From Nostoc sp. FACHB-110 (GTDB lineage Bacteria > Cyanobacteriota > Cyanobacteriia > Cyanobacteriales > Nostocaceae): DNA of 64,000 nt. Location: NCBI RefSeq assembly GCF_014697425.1, contig NZ_JACJRU010000015.1, positions 62,001-126,000 on the forward strand, in the 5' to 3' direction. The notes beneath the pieces were generated by a model. The model did no database searches, was not told where the DNA came from, and was given only the letters and a program-made list of their open reading frames with translations. Shown piece after piece: positions 28,939 to 38,519 of this stretch. The position numbers were made by a program, and so were the translations under genes. Each line of letters starts with the position of its first letter. The first letter of the stretch is position 1.

Positions 28939-30753
28939 TTACGCTTCATACAAAGCAAAACTTTGACTACGCATGGTTAATTGCTGATGTGAATTAATTT
29001 CTTCTGGTAAAATTGAGCCAGTTCCTAGCCATTTTTCCTCAGAAGAATCGAAAATTTTTCGCCAAGAATTATTGCCAAACTCGTTATCAAAAGTAATACC
29101 ACTGGTATTAAAATTAAGCAGACAAAGTAGTCGCTTACCTGCGATATCTCTTGTCCACCAAACCAGCTTTTTATCTTCGTTACTTCCCGATTGAATATTG
29201 TTGCGATCGCCTGTTGTCCAACCAGGAATTTGCTGACGTAATTGAATTAGGTGGCGATAAAAATCTAATATCAATTTATGCTTACCAGTTTGGCGTTTTT
29301 CCCAATTCAATTTACACTGCAAAAATGTTTCTTTCCCTTCTGGATCTGGTGGTTCGCCTTGGGCGTGAAAAGCTTTAAATTCTCTCTTTCTCCCGTCTCT
29401 GACTGCTTTAATTAAATCCGGGTCTGAATGACTCACAAAATAAATAAATGGTGCATCTTCTGCATATTCTTCACCCATAAATAGCATTGGGATATAAGGA
29501 GAAAGTAAAACTGCCCCTGCTGCCAATTTCACCGCTTCAAAAGATACCAATTGTGATAATCTTTCACCCAGCATCCTATTACCAATCTGGTCATGATTTT
29601 GAATATTAACTACAAATTGATAGGAAGGGCGATCGCTTGCTGAGTTACCATGAAAGCGTTGGCGATGTTTTGAATATTTCCAGTCATAAACAAAGTTGTC
29701 TTTATAGGCTTTGGCAAGATGTTCATACTTGTCAAAATCTTCGTAATAACCAATCAAATCGCCTGTTAACGCAGTATATAGTGAATGGTGAAAATCATCG
29801 CTCCACTGGGCATTAAGTCCATATCCACCAAATTCCTGTGGGCGAATCAATTTGGGGTCATTTAAATCACTTTCCGCGATTAAATATATCTGCCTTCCTT
29901 GCGCTTGGGAAAGTTCGGCAACATTTTCTGCCAGTTCTGCTAAAAAATGTTTTGCACCTAAATCGTAAATCGCCTGAACCGCGTCTAAACGCAGGGCATC
30001 AATATGATATTCTCGTAACCAATAAAGTGCGTTTTGAATGAAGAAATTACGCACATCATAGCTATGGGCATCATCATAATTAATCGCACTACCCCAAGGA
30101 GTGCGGTATGTTTCTGTAAAATATGGGCCATAGCAACTTATATAATTTCCTTCTGGGCCAAAGTGGTTATAAACCACATCCAAAATCACCGCTATGCCAT
30201 GTTGGTGACAGGCATCAACTAATTGCTTTAACTTCTGCGGCCCGCCATAGGAATTTTGCACAGCAAACTGATAAGCCCCATCATATCCCCAATTGCGATC
30301 GCCTGGAAATTGACCAATGGGCATCAGTTCAATAGCATTTATACCCACTTCCCGCAAATCTTTCAGCCGGGGAATAATTGCCTCAAATGTCCCTTCTGGC
30401 GTAAACGTCCCAACGTGTAACTCATACATAATCATTTGTTCTAAAGGAACGCCAGACCAATTACTGTCATTCCATGTAAAACTATGGTCAATTACCTGTG
30501 AGGGGCCGTGTACATCTTGGGGTTGAAAATTCGAGGCAGGATCGGGTCTTGTTTCCGCACCATCTAATTGATAAAAGTACAGAGTTCCTGGTTCTATATT
30601 GTTAGCTGTAACTTGCCAGTAACCCCCATGCTTCTCCATCGGAATAACTTGATATTTGGGCGAAACAATTTCAACTGCAACTGTTTTTTTCTCTGGGGCC
30701 CAAACTGTGAATTCACAACAACCATCGCCTAAATAATGCGCACCAATCTTCAT
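28939..30753 (-). CDS. treZ: Malto-oligosyltrehalose trehalohydrolase
   Basis: Releases free trehalose from the product of TreY. The 604-residue protein begins with a carbohydrate-binding N-terminal domain (GCCEFTVWAPEKKTV), followed by a GH13 barrel with WGYDGAYQFAVQNSYGGP, VILDVVYNHFGPEGNY, the nucleophile in ALRLDAVQAIYD, the acid/base Glu in YLIAESDLND and the HD pair in NIQNHDQIGNR. These motifs and the length are standard for TreZ. It starts 20 bp after the glgX stop, consistent with an operon that first debranches glycogen and then turns the chains into trehalose. Confidence 0.95.
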   Translation of the reverse strand: MKIGAHYLGDGCCEFTVWAPEKKTVAVEIVSPKYQVIPMEKHGGYWQVTANNIEPGTLYFYQLDGAETRPDPASNFQPQDVHGPSQVIDHSFTWNDSNWSGVPLEQMIMYELHVGTFTPEGTFEAIIPRLKDLREVGINAIELMPIGQFPGDRNWGYDGAYQFAVQNSYGGPQKLKQLVDACHQHGIAVILDVVYNHFGPEGNYISCYGPYFTETYRTPWGSAINYDDAHSYDVRNFFIQNALYWLREYHIDALRLDAVQAIYDLGAKHFLAELAENVAELSQAQGRQIYLIAESDLNDPKLIRPQEFGGYGLNAQWSDDFHHSLYTALTGDLIGYYEDFDKYEHLAKAYKDNFVYDWKYSKHRQRFHGNSASDRPSYQFVVNIQNHDQIGNRMLGERLSQLVSFEAVKLAAGAVLLSPYIPMLFMGEEYAEDAPFIYFVSHSDPDLIKAVRDGRKREFKAFHAQGEPPDPEGKETFLQCKLNWEKRQTGKHKLILDFYRHLIQLRQQIPGWTTGDRNNIQSGSNEDKKLVWWTRDIAGKRLLCLLNFNTSGITFDNEFGNNSWRKIFDSSEEKWLGTGSILPEEINSHQQLTMRSQSFALYEA

Positions 30754-30773
30754 AATTATTCAAAATAGTTTGA

Positions 30774-32900
30774 TTATTCAAGACAACGTAATACAACAAG
30801 CGATCGCTCTGTTACTGACACAGTTTGATATCCTGAAATTGACTTCTCGTCTTTGATAAAACGAGGTCTGTCAGTATCAATCACTAATGTCCATGTCTTA
30901 TCTTGAAGACTATGGGGCAAAGCAAACTCTATCGGTTCGTAGTGGGCATTAAAAAATAGCAGAAAACTTTCGTCAATAATGCGTTCACCATGCGGCCCAG
31001 GGCTAGCAATTCCTTGTCCATTCAAGAATATTTCCATCACCTTCGCATAACTAACTAGCCATTGCTTGTCAGTCATCTCACTACCATCAGCATTAAACCA
31101 AGCAATATCGCTAATACCATGACCATGAATAGGACGACCTTGAAACCACTTGCGCCGCCGGAATACTGGATGCTTATGGCGGAAATAAATTAATTCCCGT
31201 GTAAAATCTAATAAATCTCTATTGGTTTTGAGAAATTCCCAATTGCGCCAAGAAATTTCTGAGTCTTGGCAATAAGCATTATTGTTACCCTGCTGAGTAC
31301 AACCAATTTCATCACCCGCCAACAACATAGGTACACCTTGAGATAGCAGCAGAGTGACTAAAAAGTTGCGCCGTTGCCGTTCTCGCAGACGCAAAACTTC
31401 GGGGTTGTCAGTTTCCCCTTCTGCACCACAATTCCAAGACCTATTATGGCTCTCACCGTCTCGGTTATCTTCACCATTCGCCTCGTTGTGCTTTTCGTTA
31501 TAGCTAACTAAATCATTCAGCGTAAAGCCATCATGGGCGGTGACAAAGTTAATACTGGCATTTGGACTGCGGCCATTTGTTTGATATAAGTCCGGGCTAC
31601 CAGTAAAACAGTAAGCAAACTGCCCCAAACTATTATCAACACCTCGCCAAAAATCTCTGACTGTATCCCGATATCTGCCATTCCACTCTGTCCAAAGTAC
31701 AGGGAAATTGCCTACTTGATAACCACCTTCGCCCAAGTCCCAAGGTTCAGCAATTAGTTTCACATCTGCTAAAACTGGGTCTTGATGGATAATGTCAAAA
31801 AACGCCGCCAAGCTATCTACTTCATACAATTCCCGCGCTAACGCCGAAGCCAAATCAAACCGGAAGCCATCGACGTGCATTTCTAGCACCCAGTAGCGCA
31901 GACTATCCATAATTAACTTCAAGACTTGGGCGTGGCGCACATTCAAAGAGTTACCACAACCCGTAAAGTCCATATAATAACGAGGGTCATCTTTGACTAA
32001 GCGGTAATAAACGCTATTATCAATACCTCGGAGGGATAGCGTTGGGCCTAAATGGTTGCCTTCGCCCGTGTGGTTATAGACAACATCTAAAATCACCTCA
32101 ATGCCTGCAAAATGCAAAGCTTTCACCATCTCTTTGAACTCGGTGACTTGTTGCCCTAAGCAACCACTTGCACTATATCCGCAGTAAGGAGCAAAATAAT
32201 TAATTGAGTCGTAGCCCCAATAATTGTTTAGTCCTTTATCTACTAAATGTCCAGGACGCGATAAAAAATGATGCACAGGCATCAATTCAACGGCTGTAAT
32301 TCCTAGCTGCTGCAAGTATTGAATTGCCGCAGGATGGGCTAACCCGGCATAAGTTCCGCGCAATTCTTCAGGAATATCAGGATGCAGCTTGGTAAAACCT
32401 TTGACATGAGTTTCATAAATTACCGTTTGATGCCAAGGTGTCCGCAGTAATTTGTCATCGCCCCAATCAAAAGATTGATCGACAACTACAGACTTAGGCA
32501 TGATGTGAGCATTATCTAACTCTGAAAAAGCTAAGTCTTTTTCTGGTGCGTTCCAAGAGTAGCCAAAGACAGACTCATCATTAGCAAACTCACCATCAAT
32601 TGCCTTACCATAAGGGTCAATTAATAGTTTATTAGGGTTAAAGCGATGACCCATTTCGGGCGCCCAAGGGCCATGCACTCGATATCCGTACCTGTGTCCT
32701 GGGCCAATTCCTGGCAAATAACCATGCCAAACAAAATTATTCTTTTCGGTTAATGGAATGCGAACTTCTTCGTTATTATCATTAAACAAACAAAGTTCTA
32801 CCCCGGTGGCATTCTCTGAATATAAAGCGAAATTTGTCCCTTTACCATCCCAAGTTGCACCTAAGGGATATACACTCCCTGGCCATAATGCTAAATACAT
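30774..32900 (-). CDS. glgX: Glycogen debranching enzyme
   Basis: An isoamylase-type enzyme that hydrolyses alpha-1,6 branches of glycogen and supplies linear malto-oligosaccharides to TreY. At 708 aa it has the N-terminal CBM48 domain (PLGATWDGKGTNFALYSENA) and a GH13 barrel with EVILDVVYNHTGEGNHLGPT, the nucleophile in GFRFDLASALARE, the acid/base in KLIAEPWDLGEGGYQVGNFP and the HD pair in NFVTAHDGFTLNDLVSYN. These are GlgX/TreX signatures. It is the first gene of the minus-strand glgX-treZ-treY-treS cluster. The promoter should lie in the spacer at 32901-33445. Confidence 0.95.
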   Translation of the reverse strand: MYLALWPGSVYPLGATWDGKGTNFALYSENATGVELCLFNDNNEEVRIPLTEKNNFVWHGYLPGIGPGHRYGYRVHGPWAPEMGHRFNPNKLLIDPYGKAIDGEFANDESVFGYSWNAPEKDLAFSELDNAHIMPKSVVVDQSFDWGDDKLLRTPWHQTVIYETHVKGFTKLHPDIPEELRGTYAGLAHPAAIQYLQQLGITAVELMPVHHFLSRPGHLVDKGLNNYWGYDSINYFAPYCGYSASGCLGQQVTEFKEMVKALHFAGIEVILDVVYNHTGEGNHLGPTLSLRGIDNSVYYRLVKDDPRYYMDFTGCGNSLNVRHAQVLKLIMDSLRYWVLEMHVDGFRFDLASALARELYEVDSLAAFFDIIHQDPVLADVKLIAEPWDLGEGGYQVGNFPVLWTEWNGRYRDTVRDFWRGVDNSLGQFAYCFTGSPDLYQTNGRSPNASINFVTAHDGFTLNDLVSYNEKHNEANGEDNRDGESHNRSWNCGAEGETDNPEVLRLRERQRRNFLVTLLLSQGVPMLLAGDEIGCTQQGNNNAYCQDSEISWRNWEFLKTNRDLLDFTRELIYFRHKHPVFRRRKWFQGRPIHGHGISDIAWFNADGSEMTDKQWLVSYAKVMEIFLNGQGIASPGPHGERIIDESFLLFFNAHYEPIEFALPHSLQDKTWTLVIDTDRPRFIKDEKSISGYQTVSVTERSLVVLRCLE

Positions 32901-33445
32901 AGGTGAAATTCCCAGAATTGATATTGGGTGGAAAACATAAATAAAATTTATGAGTTTTAATTAATTGCCTTAGCAATTCTTTATAAGAAATTAAAAAACT
33001 TTAAAATGAATTTATAGTGAAAACAGTTATCTTGCTTCCATCAGAAGAAGGATAAGATTTTAAACCACAAGGTAGATGAAAAAATTTTAAATTTAAGTAT
33101 TGTTTTGAATTAAAGGATAAATCTCAATAAATTAGCGATCGCCACTCATCAAACAAATATTTATCAGATAAATATAATAATTATCTTATTGGGCTTCAGC
33201 TTCCCGACTTCTTCAATAAGGCGGGGAAATTATTATTCACAAATAATTTATAGAAAAATATCATTTGTTTAATTAAGGTTATTCGTGATGTTGCCAAATC
33301 TGTAGAGACGTTGCCTTGCCAAGTCTCTACAAATATTATCGGGAGGCTAATTAATTTATATGAACTGTATTGATTGATGGAAATAAATAGGCAAGAACAA
33401 ATTTTTGATTTCTGTTAGAGAATTTCCCGAATAATCCATTGTTTT
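32901..33445. other. Spacer upstream of glgX
   Basis: A 545-bp AT-rich spacer between two minus-strand genes without a gene. It contains a perfect 8-bp stem-loop, GTAGAGAC (33302-33309) and GTCTCTAC (33323-33330), a hairpin type widespread in Nostocales spacers, which may end the SpoIIM-like transcript. Near 33200 is another imperfect hairpin phrase (TTCCCGACTTCTTCAATAAG). The glgX promoter was not located. Confidence 0.45.
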
Positions 33446-34411
33446 TTAATCCTTCCTCCCTGCCCCCTTGCGGCTGCAATAAAGTAGTAAAAACACAAAT
33501 AAGAGCAGACCAGCCAGATATTTTACTATATCTGGCACAATCGGATTAGGAGAAAAAAAGCCTTCAATCGTACCTGCAATAATTAACATTGGTACAATAC
33601 CAAATACCAATTGTGCAGCTTGGGAACCGTAAAATTTTAAGGCATCACTGCGCCGATATTTACCAGGAAATAAAATTGCTCTGGCGATTAATAAACCTGC
33701 ACCACCCGCAAAAAATATCGCTGGCAGTTCTAAAGCTCCGTGGGGAAAAACAAATGCCCAAAAAGGATAAGCTAAATTATTTTGACCTACTAAAGTACCT
33801 ACAGCACCAATCAATAAACCATTAAAAATCATTAAATAAATTGTGAAAATTCCCGCCGTGATGCCACCAGCAACCGCACCAAAAGACACAGAAAGATTAT
33901 TAATCATAATGCTGCTGGATGCTAAAGGCTCAATCCCCACAATCGAACCCATCCATAATTTATGTTCATCTCGGACTTGAGAAATTAACCTCTGTGGGAC
34001 TATCAACGACATAAATGTAGGATCTTGCCACGCATACCACCAAGCAATTACCGCTCCCAAAAAAAACAAACCCGTAGCCGCAGCAATATAAGGAAAAGTT
34101 TGCTGCACTACCGATGGTAAACCCCAGCGATAGAATTCCAACGCGGCGCGCCATTCTTGCCGACGCGAACCTTGATAAATCTGCGTATAAGCCCGCGTTG
34201 TTAATATTTGTAAACTCTGGGTTAAAGTCTGACTAACTTGTTGCGTTTGAGTGCGAGCTAAATCGGCCGCTACTGAACGGTACAAACTTGCTAATTCTCT
34301 AATTTCATTGGCACGTAAAGATTTTAGCCCTTGTTTTTCAATTTTTTTTAATAAAATATCTAAACGCTGCCAATTTACTTCGCGTCGCGCAATCCAACGT
34401 TGAAGATTCAT
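33446..34411 (-). CDS. Stage II sporulation protein M-like (SpoIIM/DUF95) membrane protein
   Basis: A 321-residue membrane protein of the SpoIIM superfamily. The soluble N-terminal helical part (LQRWIARREVNWQRLDILLKK, then LASLYRSVAADLAR) and about five to six hydrophobic helices from residue 100 on, with FVFPHGALELPAIFFAGGAGLLIARAILFPG, are typical of the bacterial non-sporulation branch. Such genes commonly pair with RDD proteins, as here, where an RDD gene lies 1 kb away, divergently. The role is unknown; membrane remodelling or septum-associated work is suggested only by the SpoIIM name. It is transcribed away from the next gene at 34610. Confidence 0.85.
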   Translation of the reverse strand: MNLQRWIARREVNWQRLDILLKKIEKQGLKSLRANEIRELASLYRSVAADLARTQTQQVSQTLTQSLQILTTRAYTQIYQGSRRQEWRAALEFYRWGLPSVVQQTFPYIAAATGLFFLGAVIAWWYAWQDPTFMSLIVPQRLISQVRDEHKLWMGSIVGIEPLASSSIMINNLSVSFGAVAGGITAGIFTIYLMIFNGLLIGAVGTLVGQNNLAYPFWAFVFPHGALELPAIFFAGGAGLLIARAILFPGKYRRSDALKFYGSQAAQLVFGIVPMLIIAGTIEGFFSPNPIVPDIVKYLAGLLLFVFLLLYCSRKGAGRKD

Positions 34412-34609
34412 AAATTTTGCAAATATTATAGTAATTTTATCGCCATAAAATCAAAGCTAGGTATAAAGACTATTATTATTCTGAATTCTGAATTATGACG
34501 GCTGAATTCGGCTGTAAATTACAAATTACAAATTAAGAATTACGAATTGCCATAACCTAATTTAAGATAGCCACAAATTCACAACTCTACTTTTAAGGAA
34601 ATTTACATC

Positions 34610-35452
34610 ATGTCAGAAAACTTTGGTTCGCCTGGGGCTATGCAACCCCTGAGTCCCGGAAATGTTGTTAGTGCGGCGGTGCGTCTATATCGCTCTCATC
34701 TAAAAACTTACTTCAAACAGGCTACGATTGCTCACCTGTGGGCGTTGGTTCCTGTTTATGGCTGGGCTAAATGTGCGGCTACGGCTGCACTGATATCTCG
34801 CTTGGCGTTTGGCGAATTGGTTTACCAACCCGAAAGTGTTGCAGAGGCGAGTAGACATATTAATGCTCGCTTGTGGTCATTTTTGCGAGTATCTTTTCAG
34901 GTGGGGCTATCTCTGTTCGGCGTTTACATCTTATTAGCGATCGCAGGTGGCATAATCTCATTCATAATCGGCCTAGTATTTGGTGCGCTTCTAGGAAGTG
35001 GAGGGATAATCGTCGGCTCTGGACTGGCAATAGCTGTCATGGCTATAACTATGCTGGTAGGACTGACATGGTTTTATGCTCGTTGGGTAGTTGCCGAAGT
35101 ACCTTTAGCCGTTGAAGAAAATATTAATGGCGCTCAAAGTGTCGATAGAAGTTGGGAATTAACGAATGCTTCTGTCTTGCGAATTCAAGGTGTAGTTTTA
35201 GTAGCTTTTTTAGTCACATTCCCAATTGTGGGAATTTTAAACTATCTACCTAGCATTTATATTGTCAAGTTAGAACCAGGTTCTACTCTTTACTGGATAG
35301 TTTATTCTTTATCCATCATCACCAGCTTAATTGGCGGCATTTTAGTTATGCCATTCTGGCAAGCACTCAAAGCTGTTTTATACTTTGACTTGCGTAGTCG
35401 GCGTGAGGGTCTGGGTTTGCAGCTACGTGAACCTCCTCAAGATTTACGCTAA
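34610..35452 (+). CDS. Multi-pass membrane protein of unknown function
   Basis: A 280-residue integral membrane protein that I do not recognise beyond a general likeness to DUF975-like or glycerophosphodiester phosphodiesterase membrane-domain proteins. After a short N-terminal segment (LSPGNVVSAAVRLYRSHLKTYF) there are about five to six hydrophobic helices, two with glycine-rich faces (residues 100-150), and the protein ends in a charged tail. A clear AAGGAAA Shine-Dalgarno precedes the ATG. The RDD gene begins 25 bp past the stop, so the two are probably co-transcribed and work in the same membrane complex. Confidence 0.8.
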   Translation: MSENFGSPGAMQPLSPGNVVSAAVRLYRSHLKTYFKQATIAHLWALVPVYGWAKCAATAALISRLAFGELVYQPESVAEASRHINARLWSFLRVSFQVGLSLFGVYILLAIAGGIISFIIGLVFGALLGSGGIIVGSGLAIAVMAITMLVGLTWFYARWVVAEVPLAVEENINGAQSVDRSWELTNASVLRIQGVVLVAFLVTFPIVGILNYLPSIYIVKLEPGSTLYWIVYSLSIITSLIGGILVMPFWQALKAVLYFDLRSRREGLGLQLREPPQDLR

Positions 35453-35477
35453 ACTCAAACCCAAAATAAAATTTAAG

Positions 35478-36260
35478 ATGAACTTTTTTAACCGCATTCG
35501 GCTGCAAACGCCAGAAAGTGTAGAAATAGAGTTTACATTAGCAGGTATTGGTAATCGCGCCTTAGCTTTACTAATAGATTACTGTTTATTAGGTCTAACT
35601 TTATTTTTATTTGTTCTGGTTTGGGCTATTTTTTCCTTTCAATTTTTTGACTTGGTTAATAACTGGACAAAAAACGCCGATAGTTTGGGACTTTGGTTAT
35701 TAGCATTTTTTTTCCTGCTCATGTTTTTTATTTATGCAGGTTATTTTGTATTTTTTGAGACTTTATGGCAAGGACAAACCCCAGGAAAACGCTTTGCTAA
35801 AATTCGCGTTATTCGAGATGATGGTAGACCTGTAGGATTAGCACAGGCAACATTGCGTAGTTTACTCAGACCATTAGACGAATTCTTATATATTGGCGCG
35901 TTTTTTATTATGTTTAGCCGTCAAGAAAAGCGTCTGGGTGATTGGGCCGCAGGTACTATTGTTATTGAGTCACAAATAGTTAATTCATCGTCAACATTCA
36001 CAATTTCCGAACAAGCTGATACGCTGTATGCACAATTGTTAGAAATTGCCGATTTATCACAACTATTACCTGATGATTTTGCGGTAATTCGAGAATATTT
36101 GCAGCGACGTAATGCCATGACACAAAGGTCAAGAATAGCTTTAGCTGCTAAGTTAACGCAACAAGTTGTCGGTATTATTAAATTAGATAAATTGCCCCAA
36201 GCGAATCCTGATGTATTTTTAGAAGCGGTTTATTTAGCTTATCAACATAAAGAATATTAA
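35478..36260 (+). CDS. RDD family membrane protein
   Basis: A membrane protein named for its Arg-Asp-Asp motif. A frame is open from 35385, but the first 31 codons overlap the upstream gene; the ATG at 35478 begins MNFFNRIRLQTPESVEIEF, the normal opening of RDD proteins (260 aa). Residues 20-150 hold the domain: GIGNRALALLIDYCLLG, two to three helices, then WQGQTPGKRFAKIRVIRDDGRPVGLAQATLRSLLRPLD. A soluble C-terminal region of about 100 residues follows. Function unknown; the SpoIIM-RDD association is common in bacteria. A strong bidirectional hairpin follows the stop. Confidence 0.88.
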   Translation: MNFFNRIRLQTPESVEIEFTLAGIGNRALALLIDYCLLGLTLFLFVLVWAIFSFQFFDLVNNWTKNADSLGLWLLAFFFLLMFFIYAGYFVFFETLWQGQTPGKRFAKIRVIRDDGRPVGLAQATLRSLLRPLDEFLYIGAFFIMFSRQEKRLGDWAAGTIVIESQIVNSSSTFTISEQADTLYAQLLEIADLSQLLPDDFAVIREYLQRRNAMTQRSRIALAAKLTQQVVGIIKLDKLPQANPDVFLEAVYLAYQHKEY

Positions 36261-36267
36261 AAAAAAT

Positions 36268-36296
36268 GGAGACAAAGAAAGTTAACCTTTGTCTCC
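36268..36296. terminator. Bidirectional terminator between RDD and 2H-phosphoesterase genes
   Basis: A perfect 10-bp stem, GGAGACAAAG (36268-36277) and CTTTGTCTCC (36287-36296), with a 9-nt loop. A run of A on its left supplies the T tract for the minus-strand transcript. It sits between two converging stops (36260 and 36319). Confidence 0.8.
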
Positions 36297-36318
36297 TGAT
36301 CAATTCCTAGACTCAAAT

Positions 36319-37107
36319 TTAAAAATCTAAACTTGGCCAGTCTGGTTCACGATAATAGCGTGTCATATCATCAAATTTTCGTAATTCAACACGGTTAGCC
36401 AGAAATTCGGGCGAATCTCCTAACCACTGCTGATTTAATTCCCAAAGCAAATTACTGAGTTTATTGCGGTCTAAATCAGGTGAAATATCACCAAAATAGC
36501 CTAAAGTAATATGGGCTGTTAGATGATAGTGCTGTTCAATACCTAGAGCGATTAGCTGAGGATTTTGATAAATTTTGCGCCGTAATTGAATAATCTGTTC
36601 GTAAGACTTTTCATTTTTAGGCACTAAACAAACACCCACCGCTCGTGGCATAATCACTAATCCCAGAATTTGCCAATAAATTGGGTGAGTTCCGGGTGTG
36701 ATGGATTGTTGATATTGCTGAAATATTTCTGCACAACAAGCGCGTAATTCTTGTTCAAAATTGGGATTCTTTTCGCAAGCATCAGTGTAAGCATGATCCC
36801 AAATCAAGTCTGCCAAAGTTAAATGGAAGCTAGCAGCTGGTACAGGTACAATCAAATCATGGTCGATAGGTAGCTGTATAAGTTGCTGTTGATAGGTGGC
36901 TAACTTGTCATAAAAAGCAGAATTTTGTGGTGCTTCGTCGGCGGTGGGGGTGATGAGTGTATAGCCAGGAAAGGGTGTGGCTTGTCTAGTTTCATTTTGG
37001 AGTTGGAATTTAGAAGACTCCTGAATGTGCTGTACTTGCGTTTTGTATGCTTCTGGTAGCGTCATTCTTGCTACCCGGTTTAGGTAAGTTTGATAGTTGT
37101 CGTCCAA
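36319..37107 (-). CDS. 2H phosphoesterase superfamily protein (DUF1868-like)
   Basis: A 262-residue protein with the paired histidine motifs of the 2H phosphodiesterase superfamily: SFHLTLADL near residue 95 and HITLGYF near residue 199. Members hydrolyse 2',3'-cyclic phosphates or 2'-5' linkages in RNA or small nucleotides. The flanking FPGYTLITP and the layout fit the DUF1868 branch, whose substrate is not known. It is the last gene of a minus-strand group (membrane protein, lipoprotein, FHA protein), with a 127-bp gap to the FHA gene, so co-transcription is possible but not certain. Confidence 0.75.
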   Translation of the reverse strand: MDDNYQTYLNRVARMTLPEAYKTQVQHIQESSKFQLQNETRQATPFPGYTLITPTADEAPQNSAFYDKLATYQQQLIQLPIDHDLIVPVPAASFHLTLADLIWDHAYTDACEKNPNFEQELRACCAEIFQQYQQSITPGTHPIYWQILGLVIMPRAVGVCLVPKNEKSYEQIIQLRRKIYQNPQLIALGIEQHYHLTAHITLGYFGDISPDLDRNKLSNLLWELNQQWLGDSPEFLANRVELRKFDDMTRYYREPDWPSLDF

Positions 37108-37234
37108 TCTTCAATAGCCTCGCGCTCTCACTTGATAGATTTTAGGGAAAATTGCTCTGTTTTGATTGAATGATTTAAAAAGTTTTGAATGGGAGTGGGT
37201 AATAATCACTTTTGATTAATGGCAATCAAAAATT

Positions 37235-37843
37235 TCAACTTGCTCCCATGTTAGTTTCAAAGTCAGTATTTCTTTCTTCTTCTAGGCTAATTCCATCAGC
37301 TTCGGTAAAGTCAGGATCATCGCTATTTTCCTCCTTGGAAGCTTCGTTAAATTCGTCACGATTGTGATTGCTACCCCAACCGTAGCGATAACTACCATAG
37401 TCAGGGTAATAGGCGTAGTCTTCTGTGTAAGTTTGGTTACAGTGAGGACAGTTGATGGTATCCGTGCGTCCACAACGACGTTTAAACAAAAAGCCTACCA
37501 TACGATCGCATTCCCACACTGATGTTATCTGAATGACGATTTCTGTGCTACCGATTTGAATGCGATCGCCATTTTGGAGAATCCCCCGCGCCGATTGTAC
37601 GCCGTTAATTTTGATGCCATTGCTGGTATCTTGGTCAATAATAATTAACTCTTGATTTTCTGTAGTAATTAAAGCGTGATAATCTGCAATTAAATCGTCT
37701 TCAATGACAATTCTCGAAACTCTATTTTCCGCAATTTGTCCTGGCATAATTGCAAATTGGCTTCCTATGGTCACTGGAGTTTCTAATAATGGTTCGCGGC
37801 GATCGCCTGTATTTGGATCTATCCAAGTTAACTGTATTTGCAA
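37235..37843 (-). CDS. FHA domain protein with zinc-ribbon-like segment
   Basis: A 202-residue soluble protein. Residues about 20-105 form a forkhead-associated domain, which binds phosphothreonine peptides: RVSRIVIEDD, then DYHALITTENQELIIIDQDTS, then NGIKINGVQ and the GDRIQIGSTEIVI strand. The canonical GR-S-H motif is weak (RVSR, then H), so phosphopeptide binding is likely but not assured. After it come a C-x(9)-C-P-H-C segment that could form a small zinc ribbon, a Tyr-rich stretch and an acidic tail. The lipoprotein gene ends 2 bp before its ATG, so the two are translationally coupled. Confidence 0.82.
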   Translation of the reverse strand: MQIQLTWIDPNTGDRREPLLETPVTIGSQFAIMPGQIAENRVSRIVIEDDLIADYHALITTENQELIIIDQDTSNGIKINGVQSARGILQNGDRIQIGSTEIVIQITSVWECDRMVGFLFKRRCGRTDTINCPHCNQTYTEDYAYYPDYGSYRYGWGSNHNRDEFNEASKEENSDDPDFTEADGISLEEERNTDFETNMGAS

Positions 37844-37845
37844 GT

Positions 37846-38514
37846 TTATTGCCCTCCTGTGGAATTAACAGCATAAGCTAAAGCCGCCTGCTGTTCGCGG
37901 GTGAGAACGTCAAAACCAAAGCAAGCAAAAGCAATTGGTGATATGTTGGCTTTTGTCGAGAAAATAGTTTTTTCTGATGGATTGACTAAAGCAGTTTTAC
38001 CTCCTTTAACTTTAATTTTGTAAATTAACTGCTGATTCGCCTGGAATATTTCTAAGCCATTTTCTCGTGGCTTAATCTGATAAATTTCTTTATCAGTGCC
38101 ATCTTCTAATTTATAATCACCATCTGGCTGTTTTTTGAGAATATATAACTCTTGATTTTGTCCAGAATTTTCTAATTTCCAATACCCTTGTTTAATGACT
38201 ACATAACCTAAAGTTTTTTCTGCTGGATTTTTAAACTTGATTTTTCCAGATTTTTCTGACTTAATCTTGACTATTTCTTGTTCTTTTGCATCAACTAATT
38301 TAGCTCCATCGGCTTGCTGTTTCAGGGAGAATAAATCTGCGCCAGTCTCACTTTTAAATTTGATTTTATCAGTTTGGTTATTGACCTTAGCTGCTGTAAC
38401 GGCGATTGGACTATTACTTACTTGTGGTTCTATCGGAGTTTTATTTTCATTACTACAACCCAAAATAGTAGCTATTAATAAAATTGAGATGGAAAATTTT
38501 AAAATTATTTTCAT
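37846..38514 (-). CDS. Lipoprotein with internal beta-repeats, function unknown
   Basis: A 222-residue predicted lipoprotein: signal peptide at residues 1-19 with the lipobox ILGC and Cys20. The mature part is made of short repeated strands of the form (I/Y)-K-I-K-x-x-x-G-K (DKIKFKSETG, VKIKSEKSGKIKFKN, YQIKPRENG, YKIKVKGG), suggesting a beta-repeat structure. The C-terminal part (PIAFACFGFDVLTREQQAALA) is more conserved in style. I recognise no named family. It lies 5 bp from the upstream membrane protein gene and 2 bp from the FHA gene, so the three form one operon. Confidence 0.8.
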   Translation of the reverse strand: MKIILKFSISILLIATILGCSNENKTPIEPQVSNSPIAVTAAKVNNQTDKIKFKSETGADLFSLKQQADGAKLVDAKEQEIVKIKSEKSGKIKFKNPAEKTLGYVVIKQGYWKLENSGQNQELYILKKQPDGDYKLEDGTDKEIYQIKPRENGLEIFQANQQLIYKIKVKGGKTALVNPSEKTIFSTKANISPIAFACFGFDVLTREQQAALAYAVNSTGGQ

Positions 38515-38519
38515 AAGTT